Below are positions 7,023 to 14,031 of a DNA stretch of 17,059 nt, one piece after another (within the stretch, counting starts at the first letter, position 1; every line of letters begins with the position of its first letter). The position numbers and the translations under genes were made by a program. The stretch is from RGIG8597 sp045133795. Lineage in GTDB: Bacteria > Spirochaetota > GWE2-31-10. The DNA is taken from positions 1 through 17,059 of the forward strand of contig JBGUUT010000102.1 in NCBI GenBank assembly GCA_045133795.1, given 5' to 3'. Below the pieces are notes generated by a model. That model saw nothing but the letters and a program-made list of their open reading frames with translations. It was not told the DNA's origin and did not search any database.

Positions 7023-7968
7023 CCCCTTCTCCTGTTAAAAATTCATCTTCTGCATAATATTCTTCATCATTCTCATAAAATTCCCCGTTCCAGCCGCCGT
7101 CATCATACCATTCTTGGTCGTCATACCAATTCTCATCCCAAGAATCCGTCCATTCCGGTAAATCAAACTCCTCAATAGTAAAATCAACTCTGTTTGCAAA
7201 ATCTTTTTGCGGTCTTATTTCCCAACACGCTTTATTTTGCAACGGTCCGCTTGCCTGAGAAACTTTTTCCAACAAGCCTTGCCATGTTGCATTTCCCGAA
7301 GCCGTACATTCTTTTAATGCTTTAAAAAAACTTTGTGTAAAAACTCCGCCTTCACCCCGGTTTCCTGCCGAACAACTTGCAGCTATCACCGTAGCATGAC
7401 GTTTCTCATTAAACAATTTACGATAATTTCCGTAAACTACCGAGCGATTTGCACGTGAAACTGATTCATTTTCTGACAAAACATTGCCTGTCTGGTCATA
7501 AAAATCTGCAAGCACCAACAGTAAACCGGGACGTTTTTTTGCCAAAACGCCGGCAACTTCTTCCAATTCCAATGAAGTTCCGTGTTGCAACAACATTCCG
7601 GGATAACGAGATTTTTGTTCTGATTGATTTAAATTATCTTCTGCAATTTTTTCGCTTTTCCCGGCAAAAAAGAAAAGCACCGTATCTTGTTCGTCCGGCT
7701 TTACATCATCAATTGCCGCCAAAACTGCCTCACGACTCCACTCTTCCATCGAAGAAGAAAGTCCGACAGCCAATACTCGCTCTTTTGTTATCATTCTTCC
7801 GTAATTATGAATTTTATTCATTTCATTTTGCCAAGCAAATAAGCTTTCTACGCAATTCATATCCGCCAATTCATTATCAATTACATAAACTGCATAAAAA
7901 TTTCCTTTTGAAAAAAGTGAAACATTCGCAAGTAAAACAGCCAGAAGCACAACTATTATTTTCTTCAT
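7015..7968 (-). CDS. Exported caspase-fold (peptidase C14-like) protein lacking the catalytic His/Cys
   Basis: With the ATG at 7968 the product is 317 residues. This start was chosen because AGGAG lies eight bases upstream and it begins directly with a signal peptide (MKKIIVVLLAVLLANVSLFS). The frame extends to 8037, but that would bury the signal peptide. The core resembles bacterial caspase-like domains. DTVLFFFAGK (95-104) aligns with the usual FYFSGHG strand, LLLVLADFYDQTG (149-161) with the LIxDxCxSG strand, and ATVIAASCSAGNRGEGGVFT (192-211) with the late TVLTAS...GVFT segment. At the His position stands Lys104 and at the Cys position Tyr157, so proteolysis is not expected. The tail (268-317) is very rich in Asp, Glu, Trp and Tyr. 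It is followed by, and overlaps, the NSS transporter gene. The fold assignment is my reading of motifs and needs structural confirmation; an exported binding or scaffold role is inferred. Confidence 0.6.
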   Translation of the reverse strand: MKKIIVVLLAVLLANVSLFSKGNFYAVYVIDNELADMNCVESLFAWQNEMNKIHNYGRMITKERVLAVGLSSSMEEWSREAVLAAIDDVKPDEQDTVLFFFAGKSEKIAEDNLNQSEQKSRYPGMLLQHGTSLELEEVAGVLAKKRPGLLLVLADFYDQTGNVLSENESVSRANRSVVYGNYRKLFNEKRHATVIAASCSAGNRGEGGVFTQSFFKALKECTASGNATWQGLLEKVSQASGPLQNKACWEIRPQKDFANRVDFTIEEFDLPEWTDSWDENWYDDQEWYDDGGWNGEFYENDEEYYAEDEFLTGEGDE

Positions 7969-8008
7969 TATAATTGCTCCTACAAACTTTTTCTCATTTA
8001 ACTCATTA

Positions 8009-8037
8009 CTAATACAAGTATTATGAGATTTTTTCAA
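8009..8037 (-). promoter_or_regulatory. Predicted promoter for the caspase-like/transporter operon, with overlapping dyad
   Basis: On the minus strand TTGAAA (8037-8032), 17 bases, then TATTAG (8014-8009) form a plausible promoter about 40 bases before the ATG at 7968. An imperfect dyad covers it: CTCAT (8002-8006) with ATGAG (8023-8027), and nested AATAC/GTATT (8011-8020). This would suit an operator. The 132-base gap between divergent genes should also hold the promoter of the plus-strand methyltransferase, which I could not place. Confidence 0.4.
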
Positions 8038-8100
8038 GTTTCATGGTATTTTTCTTCATTTTGTGTTACTTGAAGTATTTAAAACAGTAAAGGATTTGCA

Positions 8101-9072
8101 ATGAAAAACTTAAAAGATACAGTAAACATTATTCGTGAAGAATCTCTTGTATGGCAAAAGGAAATTTTACCGCCGAATGTCTTTGATTCTTACTTGCAAA
8201 GTATTCGACGAGTACGCCGCCCGACATTTCGGGTAAATACATTAAAAGCTTCAAAACAAGAAATAATGACTACATTACGTCAAATGGGAATCTCTGTTTC
8301 TGAATTCGCAGCTATTCCCGGATGTTTCATTGCAAACCAAGCAACAGACAGAGAGCTTCTGAAACTTGAAATTACACAAGCCGGCAAAATTTACCTGCAA
8401 AGTATTTCGAGTCAAATGCCTCCGCTGATATTAGAACCGAAACCCGGCGAAACAATCCTTGACATTGCGGCGGCACCCGGAAGTAAAACATCGCAAATTT
8501 GTGCTTTCATGCAAAATCAAGGAGTTATCGATGCCGTTGAACCGGATTTTATCAGAGTACAACGCCTTGAGCACAATCTAAAATTGCTCGGTGCGACAAT
8601 CGTCAATGTTCATCAATCCAGAGGCGAATCGTTTTGTAACGGAGTAGAAAATAAATACGACCGCGTACTTGTCGACGCTCCTTGCTCCGGGGAAGGTCGT
8701 TTTTGCGTTTATGACAAAAGCTCCTACGCCGCCTATCGTGCAGATGATGTTAATAAGTTTCACAAAATTCAGGCTAAATTATTAAAAGCAGCAATGAATG
8801 CCGTAAAACCAGGCGGAACTGTTTTATATTCCACATGTACTTTAAATCGCTTTGAAAACGAAGAGGTTTTGCAAGATGCTTTAAGTAATTTCAATTGTAA
8901 AATCGTTCCTTTGCCAAAAAATCTTACAACATTAACGGAAGCACTGACACCGATTTCTTCAACTCCGACTTATCCTAAACTGCGAAAAGATATTTCTAAT
9001 GCCATAAGAATCGTTCCGTCCACACGTGTAGAAGGATTTTTCTTGGCTAAAATTATAAAGGATAACGTATGA
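8101..9072 (+). CDS. RNA (cytosine-5) methyltransferase, RsmB/NOP2/Sun family
   Basis: This 323-residue SAM-dependent methyltransferase forms 5-methylcytosine in rRNA or tRNA. SAM-binding motif I is LDIAAAPGSKTSQ (120-132). Motif IV is DAPCSGEG (192-199) with Cys195, which releases the product. Motif VI is YSTCTL (243-248) with Cys246, the nucleophile that attacks C6 of cytosine. The N-terminal part (about 35-110, with RVNTLKAS) is the usual short RNA-binding lead-in; no NusB domain or C-terminal PUA domain is present, so it is shorter than RsmB or RsmF. AAAGGA lies six bases before the ATG. The stop TGA overlaps the start of the next gene (ATGA at 9069-9072), implying one operon. Family is firm; the exact target base is not determinable here. 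Confidence 0.93.
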   Translation: MKNLKDTVNIIREESLVWQKEILPPNVFDSYLQSIRRVRRPTFRVNTLKASKQEIMTTLRQMGISVSEFAAIPGCFIANQATDRELLKLEITQAGKIYLQSISSQMPPLILEPKPGETILDIAAAPGSKTSQICAFMQNQGVIDAVEPDFIRVQRLEHNLKLLGATIVNVHQSRGESFCNGVENKYDRVLVDAPCSGEGRFCVYDKSSYAAYRADDVNKFHKIQAKLLKAAMNAVKPGGTVLYSTCTLNRFENEEVLQDALSNFNCKIVPLPKNLTTLTEALTPISSTPTYPKLRKDISNAIRIVPSTRVEGFFLAKIIKDNV

Positions 9073-9722
9073 AAACAGGAATTTTCTTTGCTGCGAAACC
9101 GGAAGCTGCGGCACTTTTGGGAAGTGGCTTTTTCGGTTGGAAAAAAGACGGAAACGGATTTTACAAAAGTGAAAAGACAGACACTTTGCTTTGTATAAGC
9201 GGTGTCGGTGCAGAAAAAGCAGTACAAGCTTTTTCCGCTATGGCTCAAAACTGTGATAAAATTTTTATATTGGGAACTTGTGCCGCATTGACACCGCAGC
9301 TGCCGGTTTTTACGTTTTGCCTGCCGACTTTGGGCGTTACTTCCGAAAAAAATGCTGAAGTTTTTATGCCGGACAATGCTCTTTGCGAAAAACTGGAAAA
9401 AGCACTTTCTGCATTAAAAATTGATTACAAAACAAATATGCGACTTGTAACAGCCGAGAAATTAATAGCCTCAAAAGAATACGCAGAGAAATTAAAATGT
9501 GAAACCGACGCACTTATCGCCGATATGGAAAGTGCTGCAATCTTGCAAATTTCTGCACAATATTCAGTTCCCGTTGCAATACTTCGGGCGGTTTCAGACA
9601 ATCCGGCAGCCGGGATTTCTCCTCTTGATGTCAGCTCTGATTCATCACCGAACAAGTGGCTTGAAAATACCGCAAAAATCTCAACACAATTTCCGGCTAT
9701 CGTAAAACTTTTAGTTTCGTGA
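9069..9722 (+). CDS. Nucleoside phosphorylase/nucleosidase-fold protein (MTAN/futalosine hydrolase-like)
   Basis: This 217-residue protein belongs to the PNP/UDP phosphorylase superfamily. ISGVGAEKAVQAF (43-55) is the phosphate/ribose-side glycine strand. VTAEKLIASKEYAEKL (127-142) precedes ADMESAAI (151-158), whose Met-Glu pair binds the ribose. RAVSDN (173-178) carries Asp177, at the position of the general acid in nucleosidases. The length suits 5'-methylthioadenosine/S-adenosylhomocysteine nucleosidase, futalosine hydrolase or the HpnG-type nucleosidase. The N-terminal AAKPEAAALL lacks the usual MEEE motif, so I would not call MTAN outright. It is translationally coupled to the methyltransferase; removal of S-adenosylhomocysteine would fit that partner but is inference. 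Its stop is only four bases from the convergent cyclase stop. Confidence 0.8.
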   Translation: MKTGIFFAAKPEAAALLGSGFFGWKKDGNGFYKSEKTDTLLCISGVGAEKAVQAFSAMAQNCDKIFILGTCAALTPQLPVFTFCLPTLGVTSEKNAEVFMPDNALCEKLEKALSALKIDYKTNMRLVTAEKLIASKEYAEKLKCETDALIADMESAAILQISAQYSVPVAILRAVSDNPAAGISPLDVSSDSSPNKWLENTAKISTQFPAIVKLLVS

Positions 9723-9726
9723 TTTT

Positions 9727-11064
9727 TTACAGAGAATAAACTTCCACCGGCTGTGATTTCCCTTTCAAAGACAGAGATTGAGATTTTTTAAAATCGGCTT
9801 TTATTGCTTCATTTTCAATCTTTCGGAAAACATCTGCTGCAACCAAAACACATGCCGAATCATCGGAACGAGTTTTACTTTGCAATCGGCTGGCTACATT
9901 TACAACGTCTCCCAAACATGTAAATTCCTTACGATTTTCACTGCCGATATTTCCGGTAATAAATTGTCCTTGTGAAACTCCTATTCCTATATTAAAAATG
10001 GCAAAATTATTCATATTCCATAAATCGTTCATCGAATTAGTCATTCTTTGTATTTCTTTTGCAGCCTTTACCGCAGACTCGCAAACGGCAACTTTATCTT
10101 CGTCAGTTTTACCGAGCCCAAATACCGCCATTACACAACTGCCGACAAACTTATTTATAACTCCGCCGTTTTTAGAAATAATGTCATCCATTTTCTCAAA
10201 GAAAACATTTAATTGGGAAATTATATTTTTAGGGTCATGTGAATCTAATATCTCACTGAAATTATTAATATCGCAAAATAAAATTACACCGCTGTCATCT
10301 TTCGTTATGTCTTCGCTCTTTGTTTCCAAAATATAATCTCTGATTTCCGGAGAAACATATTTCCCGAAAACTAATTTTATATGAGACGTCTCGTAATTTT
10401 TTATTACAACCTGGCGAATCAATTTTTTAGCTTTCTTCGACAACATACCGCAAACTATACCTATTACTATAAAGAACAATATATTCAGCCATATTCCGTA
10501 TTTGAAAATCAGGTCATAACTGTAAATTTCCGGATACATCTCTCCGTCTCTGTATGCAATATACAAACACTCTATCAAATAAAAAAGCGACCCCATCACG
10601 CTGGAATAAACTTCAAATCCAAATGATAATCTAAACAGTGACAATAAATTAATTACCACAAACATCAAATATATAGGTCCGGATAAAATCCGCAACCCTC
10701 CGAAAATTAAAAATAAGACATAAAAAACGAACGCTATTATTAAATTTTCCACGATAATGTTTACTATTCGAAAAACATGCAATGTTTCCGGCTTCTTTGA
10801 TAAAACTTTGTAACTTATTAAATAATAAACAATAGACAGCACACATATCACAGAAAGTAACCAATAACCGGAGAACAGACTTTTTCCGGAGTCTTCCGAC
10901 ATAAAAAGAAAGTATATCGGCGTAAATATAAAAATCATTACCGCTGCGATTGCTATACAAAGCTTTATTATAGAAAGCTCATTGCTCCATTTTTCATGCT
11001 CTATTCTTTCATTAATACTATCTTCAATTTGCAAACTTTCTAATTTCAATTCTTTCATATTCAT
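9727..11064 (-). CDS. Six-helix class III nucleotide cyclase, C2-type subunit (second metal Asp replaced by Ser)
   Basis: The 445-residue product has about six hydrophobic helices (near 31-54, 66-84, 99-122, 128-148, 152-171, 187-208). A FGKYVSPEIRDYIL linker (234-247) precedes a class III cyclase catalytic domain (about 258-445). Class III cyclases make cAMP or cGMP at dimer-interface sites. Here the first metal Asp is present (FCDINNF, Asp265), but the second reads KFVGSC, with Ser309 where Asp is normal. The residues that act across the interface are kept: Lys305 and Thr382 for the base, Asn389 and Arg393 for the transition state (EFTCLGDVVNVASRL). This is the pattern of the C2 half of mammalian adenylyl cyclases. 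The Ser codon is AGT, two base changes from any Asp codon, so a single read error is unlikely. The ATG overlaps the upstream cyclase stop by four bases, with GGAGG before it. Adenine preference is likely but not proven. Confidence 0.92.
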   Translation of the reverse strand: MNMKELKLESLQIEDSINERIEHEKWSNELSIIKLCIAIAAVMIFIFTPIYFLFMSEDSGKSLFSGYWLLSVICVLSIVYYLISYKVLSKKPETLHVFRIVNIIVENLIIAFVFYVLFLIFGGLRILSGPIYLMFVVINLLSLFRLSFGFEVYSSVMGSLFYLIECLYIAYRDGEMYPEIYSYDLIFKYGIWLNILFFIVIGIVCGMLSKKAKKLIRQVVIKNYETSHIKLVFGKYVSPEIRDYILETKSEDITKDDSGVILFCDINNFSEILDSHDPKNIISQLNVFFEKMDDIISKNGGVINKFVGSCVMAVFGLGKTDEDKVAVCESAVKAAKEIQRMTNSMNDLWNMNNFAIFNIGIGVSQGQFITGNIGSENRKEFTCLGDVVNVASRLQSKTRSDDSACVLVAADVFRKIENEAIKADFKKSQSLSLKGKSQPVEVYSL

Positions 11065-12371
11065 ATTCTTTCCTCCATATCAACATAATACAGAGGTTGT
11101 TTAAAAATCTTCGGGTCATCCGTTAAAAGCGTTAGTTTGAAATCTTTATTCGCAGTAATCGCACGTGAAACTATGATTTCCTTACCGTATTTCTTTGTTA
11201 AATCTTCTACGTCCATTGTATCAATAATCGTTTTTCCCAAGCATGCAAATTCCATACGGTTTTCACTTCCGACATTCCCCATAATTATATTTCCGGCATG
11301 AAGTCCGATACCGATACAGATTTCTTGTTTATTGTCATTTTGCCATTTTTTGTTCATCTTTTTCAATGCTACAGACATTTCTTTAGCTGTTTTCAATGCT
11401 TGTAAACTGTAATAATGTTTTTTTTCACGGTCGGACATCTTTGTTTTTTTAGGTAAATTAATATCCGTAAATACAGCCAAAATCGCATCGCCGATAAATT
11501 TATTAATATAACCGCCGTTTTTTTCTATAATTGAAGCCATTTGAACAAAATATTCATTCAGCTTAGAAACTGTTTCTTTTGATGTATTATTTTCCATAAG
11601 AGTCGTAAAATTTCGTATATCCGAAAACAAAACTACTCCGTAATGCTCTGTAGCCGAAGAATTCTTACTGTGATTTAATACATAATCTAAAATATCACGG
11701 GAAACATACTGCCCAAAAGTTTTTTTCATGGAATTAAGCTCTATCGCCGCATCCGAAATTCTATACATCGCATGATTAACATATCGAGTAAACAAAATTA
11801 TCAGACCGCCGGCTAATGAAAGATAAAGCAATCTTTGCAATATTGTAGCAGCATTAATATCCGGAAATATTTCTTTTGTTTCTGCCGGGATAGAATTAAG
11901 CACATAAAAATACAAAATTGCATACTGACCTACGGTTATAACCACGATTGTAATTGTCAATACAATTGAATAACGCATAGAAATTAACGCACAAATCACA
12001 ATTGAAACCAAAACGACCCATGTGAAAAACAAGTTTTCCGGATGGTCGTTTCGAAAAACATACATAAAATACTGGCACGCTAAAATCCCGGAACTTCCTA
12101 AGAACGCATTTAATATTTCAGACATTTCTCTGTACTTTATGTTTCGTTCTACTACACCTGCCAAAATGAACGATAAAATCAAAAGAAAGCCTAAAATCTG
12201 AATAACCGCCATATCCGCAACAGTAAAAGTTCCCAAAGGAATTTTGAAAAAAAACGGCGTAACGCACAATATTATAATTATCGATTTTATCTTGTTTATA
12301 AAATTTGATGACTTACTTGTGATTCGTGCAATCTCATCTTGAAACCATTGTTTTCTGTCTAATTGTTCCAT
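11061..12371 (-). CDS. Six-helix class III nucleotide cyclase, C1-type subunit (substrate/transition-state residues lost)
   Basis: The 436-residue product has about six N-terminal helices (near 27-44, 55-75, 85-105, 115-133, 136-158, 178-197), the linker TFGQYVSRDILDYVL (218-232), and a class III cyclase domain. Both metal-binding Asp residues are intact (LFSDIRNF, Asp251; NKFIGDAI, Asp295), as is Lys291. The distal motif is broken: EFACLGKTIIDTMD (374-387) aligns with the normal EFTxxGDxVNxASR, so Thr becomes Ala376, Asn becomes Ile383 and Arg becomes Asp387. Alone it could not complete a normal active site, but paired with the downstream gene it can supply the metal half. The C1 half of mammalian adenylyl cyclase likewise keeps the metal Asps and lacks the Asn/Arg pair. 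GAGGG precedes the ATG at 12371 at short spacing. It is the first gene of a two-gene operon. Confidence 0.92.
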   Translation of the reverse strand: MEQLDRKQWFQDEIARITSKSSNFINKIKSIIIILCVTPFFFKIPLGTFTVADMAVIQILGFLLILSFILAGVVERNIKYREMSEILNAFLGSSGILACQYFMYVFRNDHPENLFFTWVVLVSIVICALISMRYSIVLTITIVVITVGQYAILYFYVLNSIPAETKEIFPDINAATILQRLLYLSLAGGLIILFTRYVNHAMYRISDAAIELNSMKKTFGQYVSRDILDYVLNHSKNSSATEHYGVVLFSDIRNFTTLMENNTSKETVSKLNEYFVQMASIIEKNGGYINKFIGDAILAVFTDINLPKKTKMSDREKKHYYSLQALKTAKEMSVALKKMNKKWQNDNKQEICIGIGLHAGNIIMGNVGSENRMEFACLGKTIIDTMDVEDLTKKYGKEIIVSRAITANKDFKLTLLTDDPKIFKQPLYYVDMEERI

Positions 12372-12790
12372 AATCCCTCAAAATTGATTATTTGCAAAAA
12401 AATACCGCAACTTAACAGGTTTTCCCTGTTTTTTTAAATATACCCGTAATACTTTTCGAAAGTCTGCTATAACTAAGAATCTTTGTTTGATTTTATCATC
12501 TACATTTTAATATTTTGCCAACATCCCCGTTACTTTCATAACAGACAGAAATCTGACAATTAAATGCCAAGCCGACACTTCCAGAACATCTTCGATACAG
12601 TTGTCTTTTTTTCTTATTCTTCCGCAACTGCACCTATCGAATAACAGCTCATTATTGACATCGTTTTAATTCTAAACGCTTTTTTAACGCAGTTTAAAAT
12701 AAATAGCAAGTTTCCGTTTGTTTTTTATACCTTCTTGACAATTACATAAAGCTATTCTAATTTTCTTTTATTAAAATTTAAGGAGCAATT
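12372..12790. other. Divergent intergenic region between cyclase and phosphatase genes
   Basis: These 419 bases have no convincing gene. AACAGG (12414-12419) and CCTGTT (12425-12430) form a 6-base hairpin followed on the plus strand by T residues (12431-12435). This resembles a plus-strand terminator, although nothing upstream is transcribed that way; on the minus strand it would be a leader hairpin of the cyclase mRNA. A perfect TTGACA occurs at 12655-12660 without a good -10, and again at 12735-12740 (annotated separately). The middle is AT- and pyrimidine-rich with no other strong structure. Confidence 0.5.
12735..12763 (+). promoter_or_regulatory. Predicted promoter of the CBM48-phosphatase/DUF763 operon
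   Basis: TTGACA (12735-12740) is a perfect -35 hexamer. At 17 bases spacing stands TAATTT (12758-12763), a weak -10. The start of transcription would fall near 12770, leaving a short leader with AAGGAG (12780-12785) ahead of the ATG at 12791. Confidence 0.5.
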
Positions 12791-14029
12791 ATGAAATTTC
12801 ATTTCTTAACTTTATTCCTGATTTTGGGATTGATTTCATGTCAATCCGGCGGACAAACAGTAAACAAAGCCGACGTTCAATCAAAAAAAGAAAATAAGTA
12901 TGTAAATAAAAAATTGGAAATACAGAAAGTATTTGCCGTAACCGATTTAAATAAAGAATTAGGTTATCAGCAACTGGAAAACGGAAATATAGTATTTGTC
13001 TTTTCACCGGAAATTTACGGATTCTCCGGCAATATGAAAGTTTTTATCGAAGGCTCCTTTAACGGTTGGTTGAAAGGTATCGACAATAAATGGATGTTGA
13101 CACCAACCGGAAGTGACAACATACAAACTTTAGAATTGCCATACAGTGATGTTGCCGCTCCCGGAAACTGCGGCTTCCCGGAATTTAAATTTTACGTAAT
13201 TCATGAAGAAACTTTAAAAGTTGAAGAACCCGCAGCGACAACAACTCTTCCCGGTTTTAAATCCGGTACAAACCATGTTTTACTCAGAACAAATGACAAT
13301 CCTGACGAAGTAGTTTTTGCACAGAAAGCTATGCAAGTAAAAAAACCGCTTTCCGATTTTAATATTCGTAACAAAAAACATATGGCTACTCTTTCCAATG
13401 TTCGCCAAGTTCCTGCAGCCAAAACTCTCTGGCGTGGTTATCATCCTTATAAGATTTCTCGTGCAAATCTTGACACCGAACGAACTCGTCTGGAACTGGT
13501 AAAAAAACTTCTGAAGGCAAACAATATACAATCTATCATCTGCTTGTCCGGAAATGAAACACCGAATAAGCGTGAAAATATTTGTGAATATCAACAAGAA
13601 ATTATAAATGCCGGTCATCAGCTGTTTATTGACACATCATACAATGCTGTTTATTACAAATCTGATTCTAAAGATTTCCAAGAAATTATTACTAAAATTA
13701 TTTACTTTATTAATAATTCTCCGGCTCCGTTTTATGTACATTGCCGTTTGGGAAGTGACAGAACCGGAGTTGTATCGGCAACTTTAGCTGCATTATGCGG
13801 TGCAGAATGGAAAGAAATTGTCACTGATTATCAAAAAACAAATGAAATGGGTATCGGTGAATATCGAAGCCATCGCCTTTTACAATATTCTTTCGAGAAA
13901 ATGCTTGGAAAAGAAATCGATAAGATTGAAAACTTACAACAAGAAATAACAAATTGTTTTATCAATTCCGGTCTTTTGACACAGGAAGATATTGATAATG
14001 CCGTAAAGAAACTTACAGACAAGGATTGA
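12791..14029 (+). CDS. Lipoprotein with CBM48/AMPK-beta-like glycan-binding domain and Cys-X5-Arg tyrosine/dual-specificity phosphatase domain
   Basis: This 412-residue exported lipoprotein has a signal ending LISC, with Cys17 the lipidated residue. Residues about 60-175 resemble the CBM48/glycogen-binding domain of AMPK-beta and branching enzymes: VFIEGSFNGWLKG (84-96), then KWMLTP and EFKFYVIHEE (131-140). Residues about 205-375 are a protein tyrosine/dual-specificity phosphatase fold with the signature VHCRLGSDRTGV (316-327). Cys318 is the nucleophile and Arg324 binds phosphate. SIICLSGNE (248-256) is the typical strand before it. The known enzymes joining a starch-binding module to this phosphatase fold are the eukaryotic glucan phosphatases laforin and SEX4; the order here is as in laforin. 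The loop reads RLGSD, as in bacterial and fungal PTP-like DRTG enzymes, not the usual glucan-phosphatase loop. The substrate could be phosphoglucan, phosphoprotein or a phosphoinositide-like molecule. DUF763 follows after two bases. Confidence 0.82.
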   Translation: MKFHFLTLFLILGLISCQSGGQTVNKADVQSKKENKYVNKKLEIQKVFAVTDLNKELGYQQLENGNIVFVFSPEIYGFSGNMKVFIEGSFNGWLKGIDNKWMLTPTGSDNIQTLELPYSDVAAPGNCGFPEFKFYVIHEETLKVEEPAATTTLPGFKSGTNHVLLRTNDNPDEVVFAQKAMQVKKPLSDFNIRNKKHMATLSNVRQVPAAKTLWRGYHPYKISRANLDTERTRLELVKKLLKANNIQSIICLSGNETPNKRENICEYQQEIINAGHQLFIDTSYNAVYYKSDSKDFQEIITKIIYFINNSPAPFYVHCRLGSDRTGVVSATLAALCGAEWKEIVTDYQKTNEMGIGEYRSHRLLQYSFEKMLGKEIDKIENLQQEITNCFINSGLLTQEDIDNAVKKLTDKD

Positions 14030-14031
14030 TA

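Noticed and set aside
7969..8037. Longer N-terminus for the caspase-like protein
   Set aside because: It would place 23 residues ahead of a clear signal peptide, whereas the internal ATG at 7968 has a well-spaced AGGAG; the extension also overlaps the predicted promoter.
9727..12371. The two cyclase genes as decaying pseudogenes
   Set aside because: Both frames are intact and full length, they overlap translationally, and the losses are complementary, not random. The Ser309 codon needs two base changes from Asp. Decay would not be expected to spare exactly the half-site each partner needs.
12655..12660. Perfect TTGACA as the main phosphatase promoter
   Set aside because: No acceptable -10 element lies 16-18 bases downstream, while the second TTGACA at 12735 has a better-placed -10 and a shorter leader.
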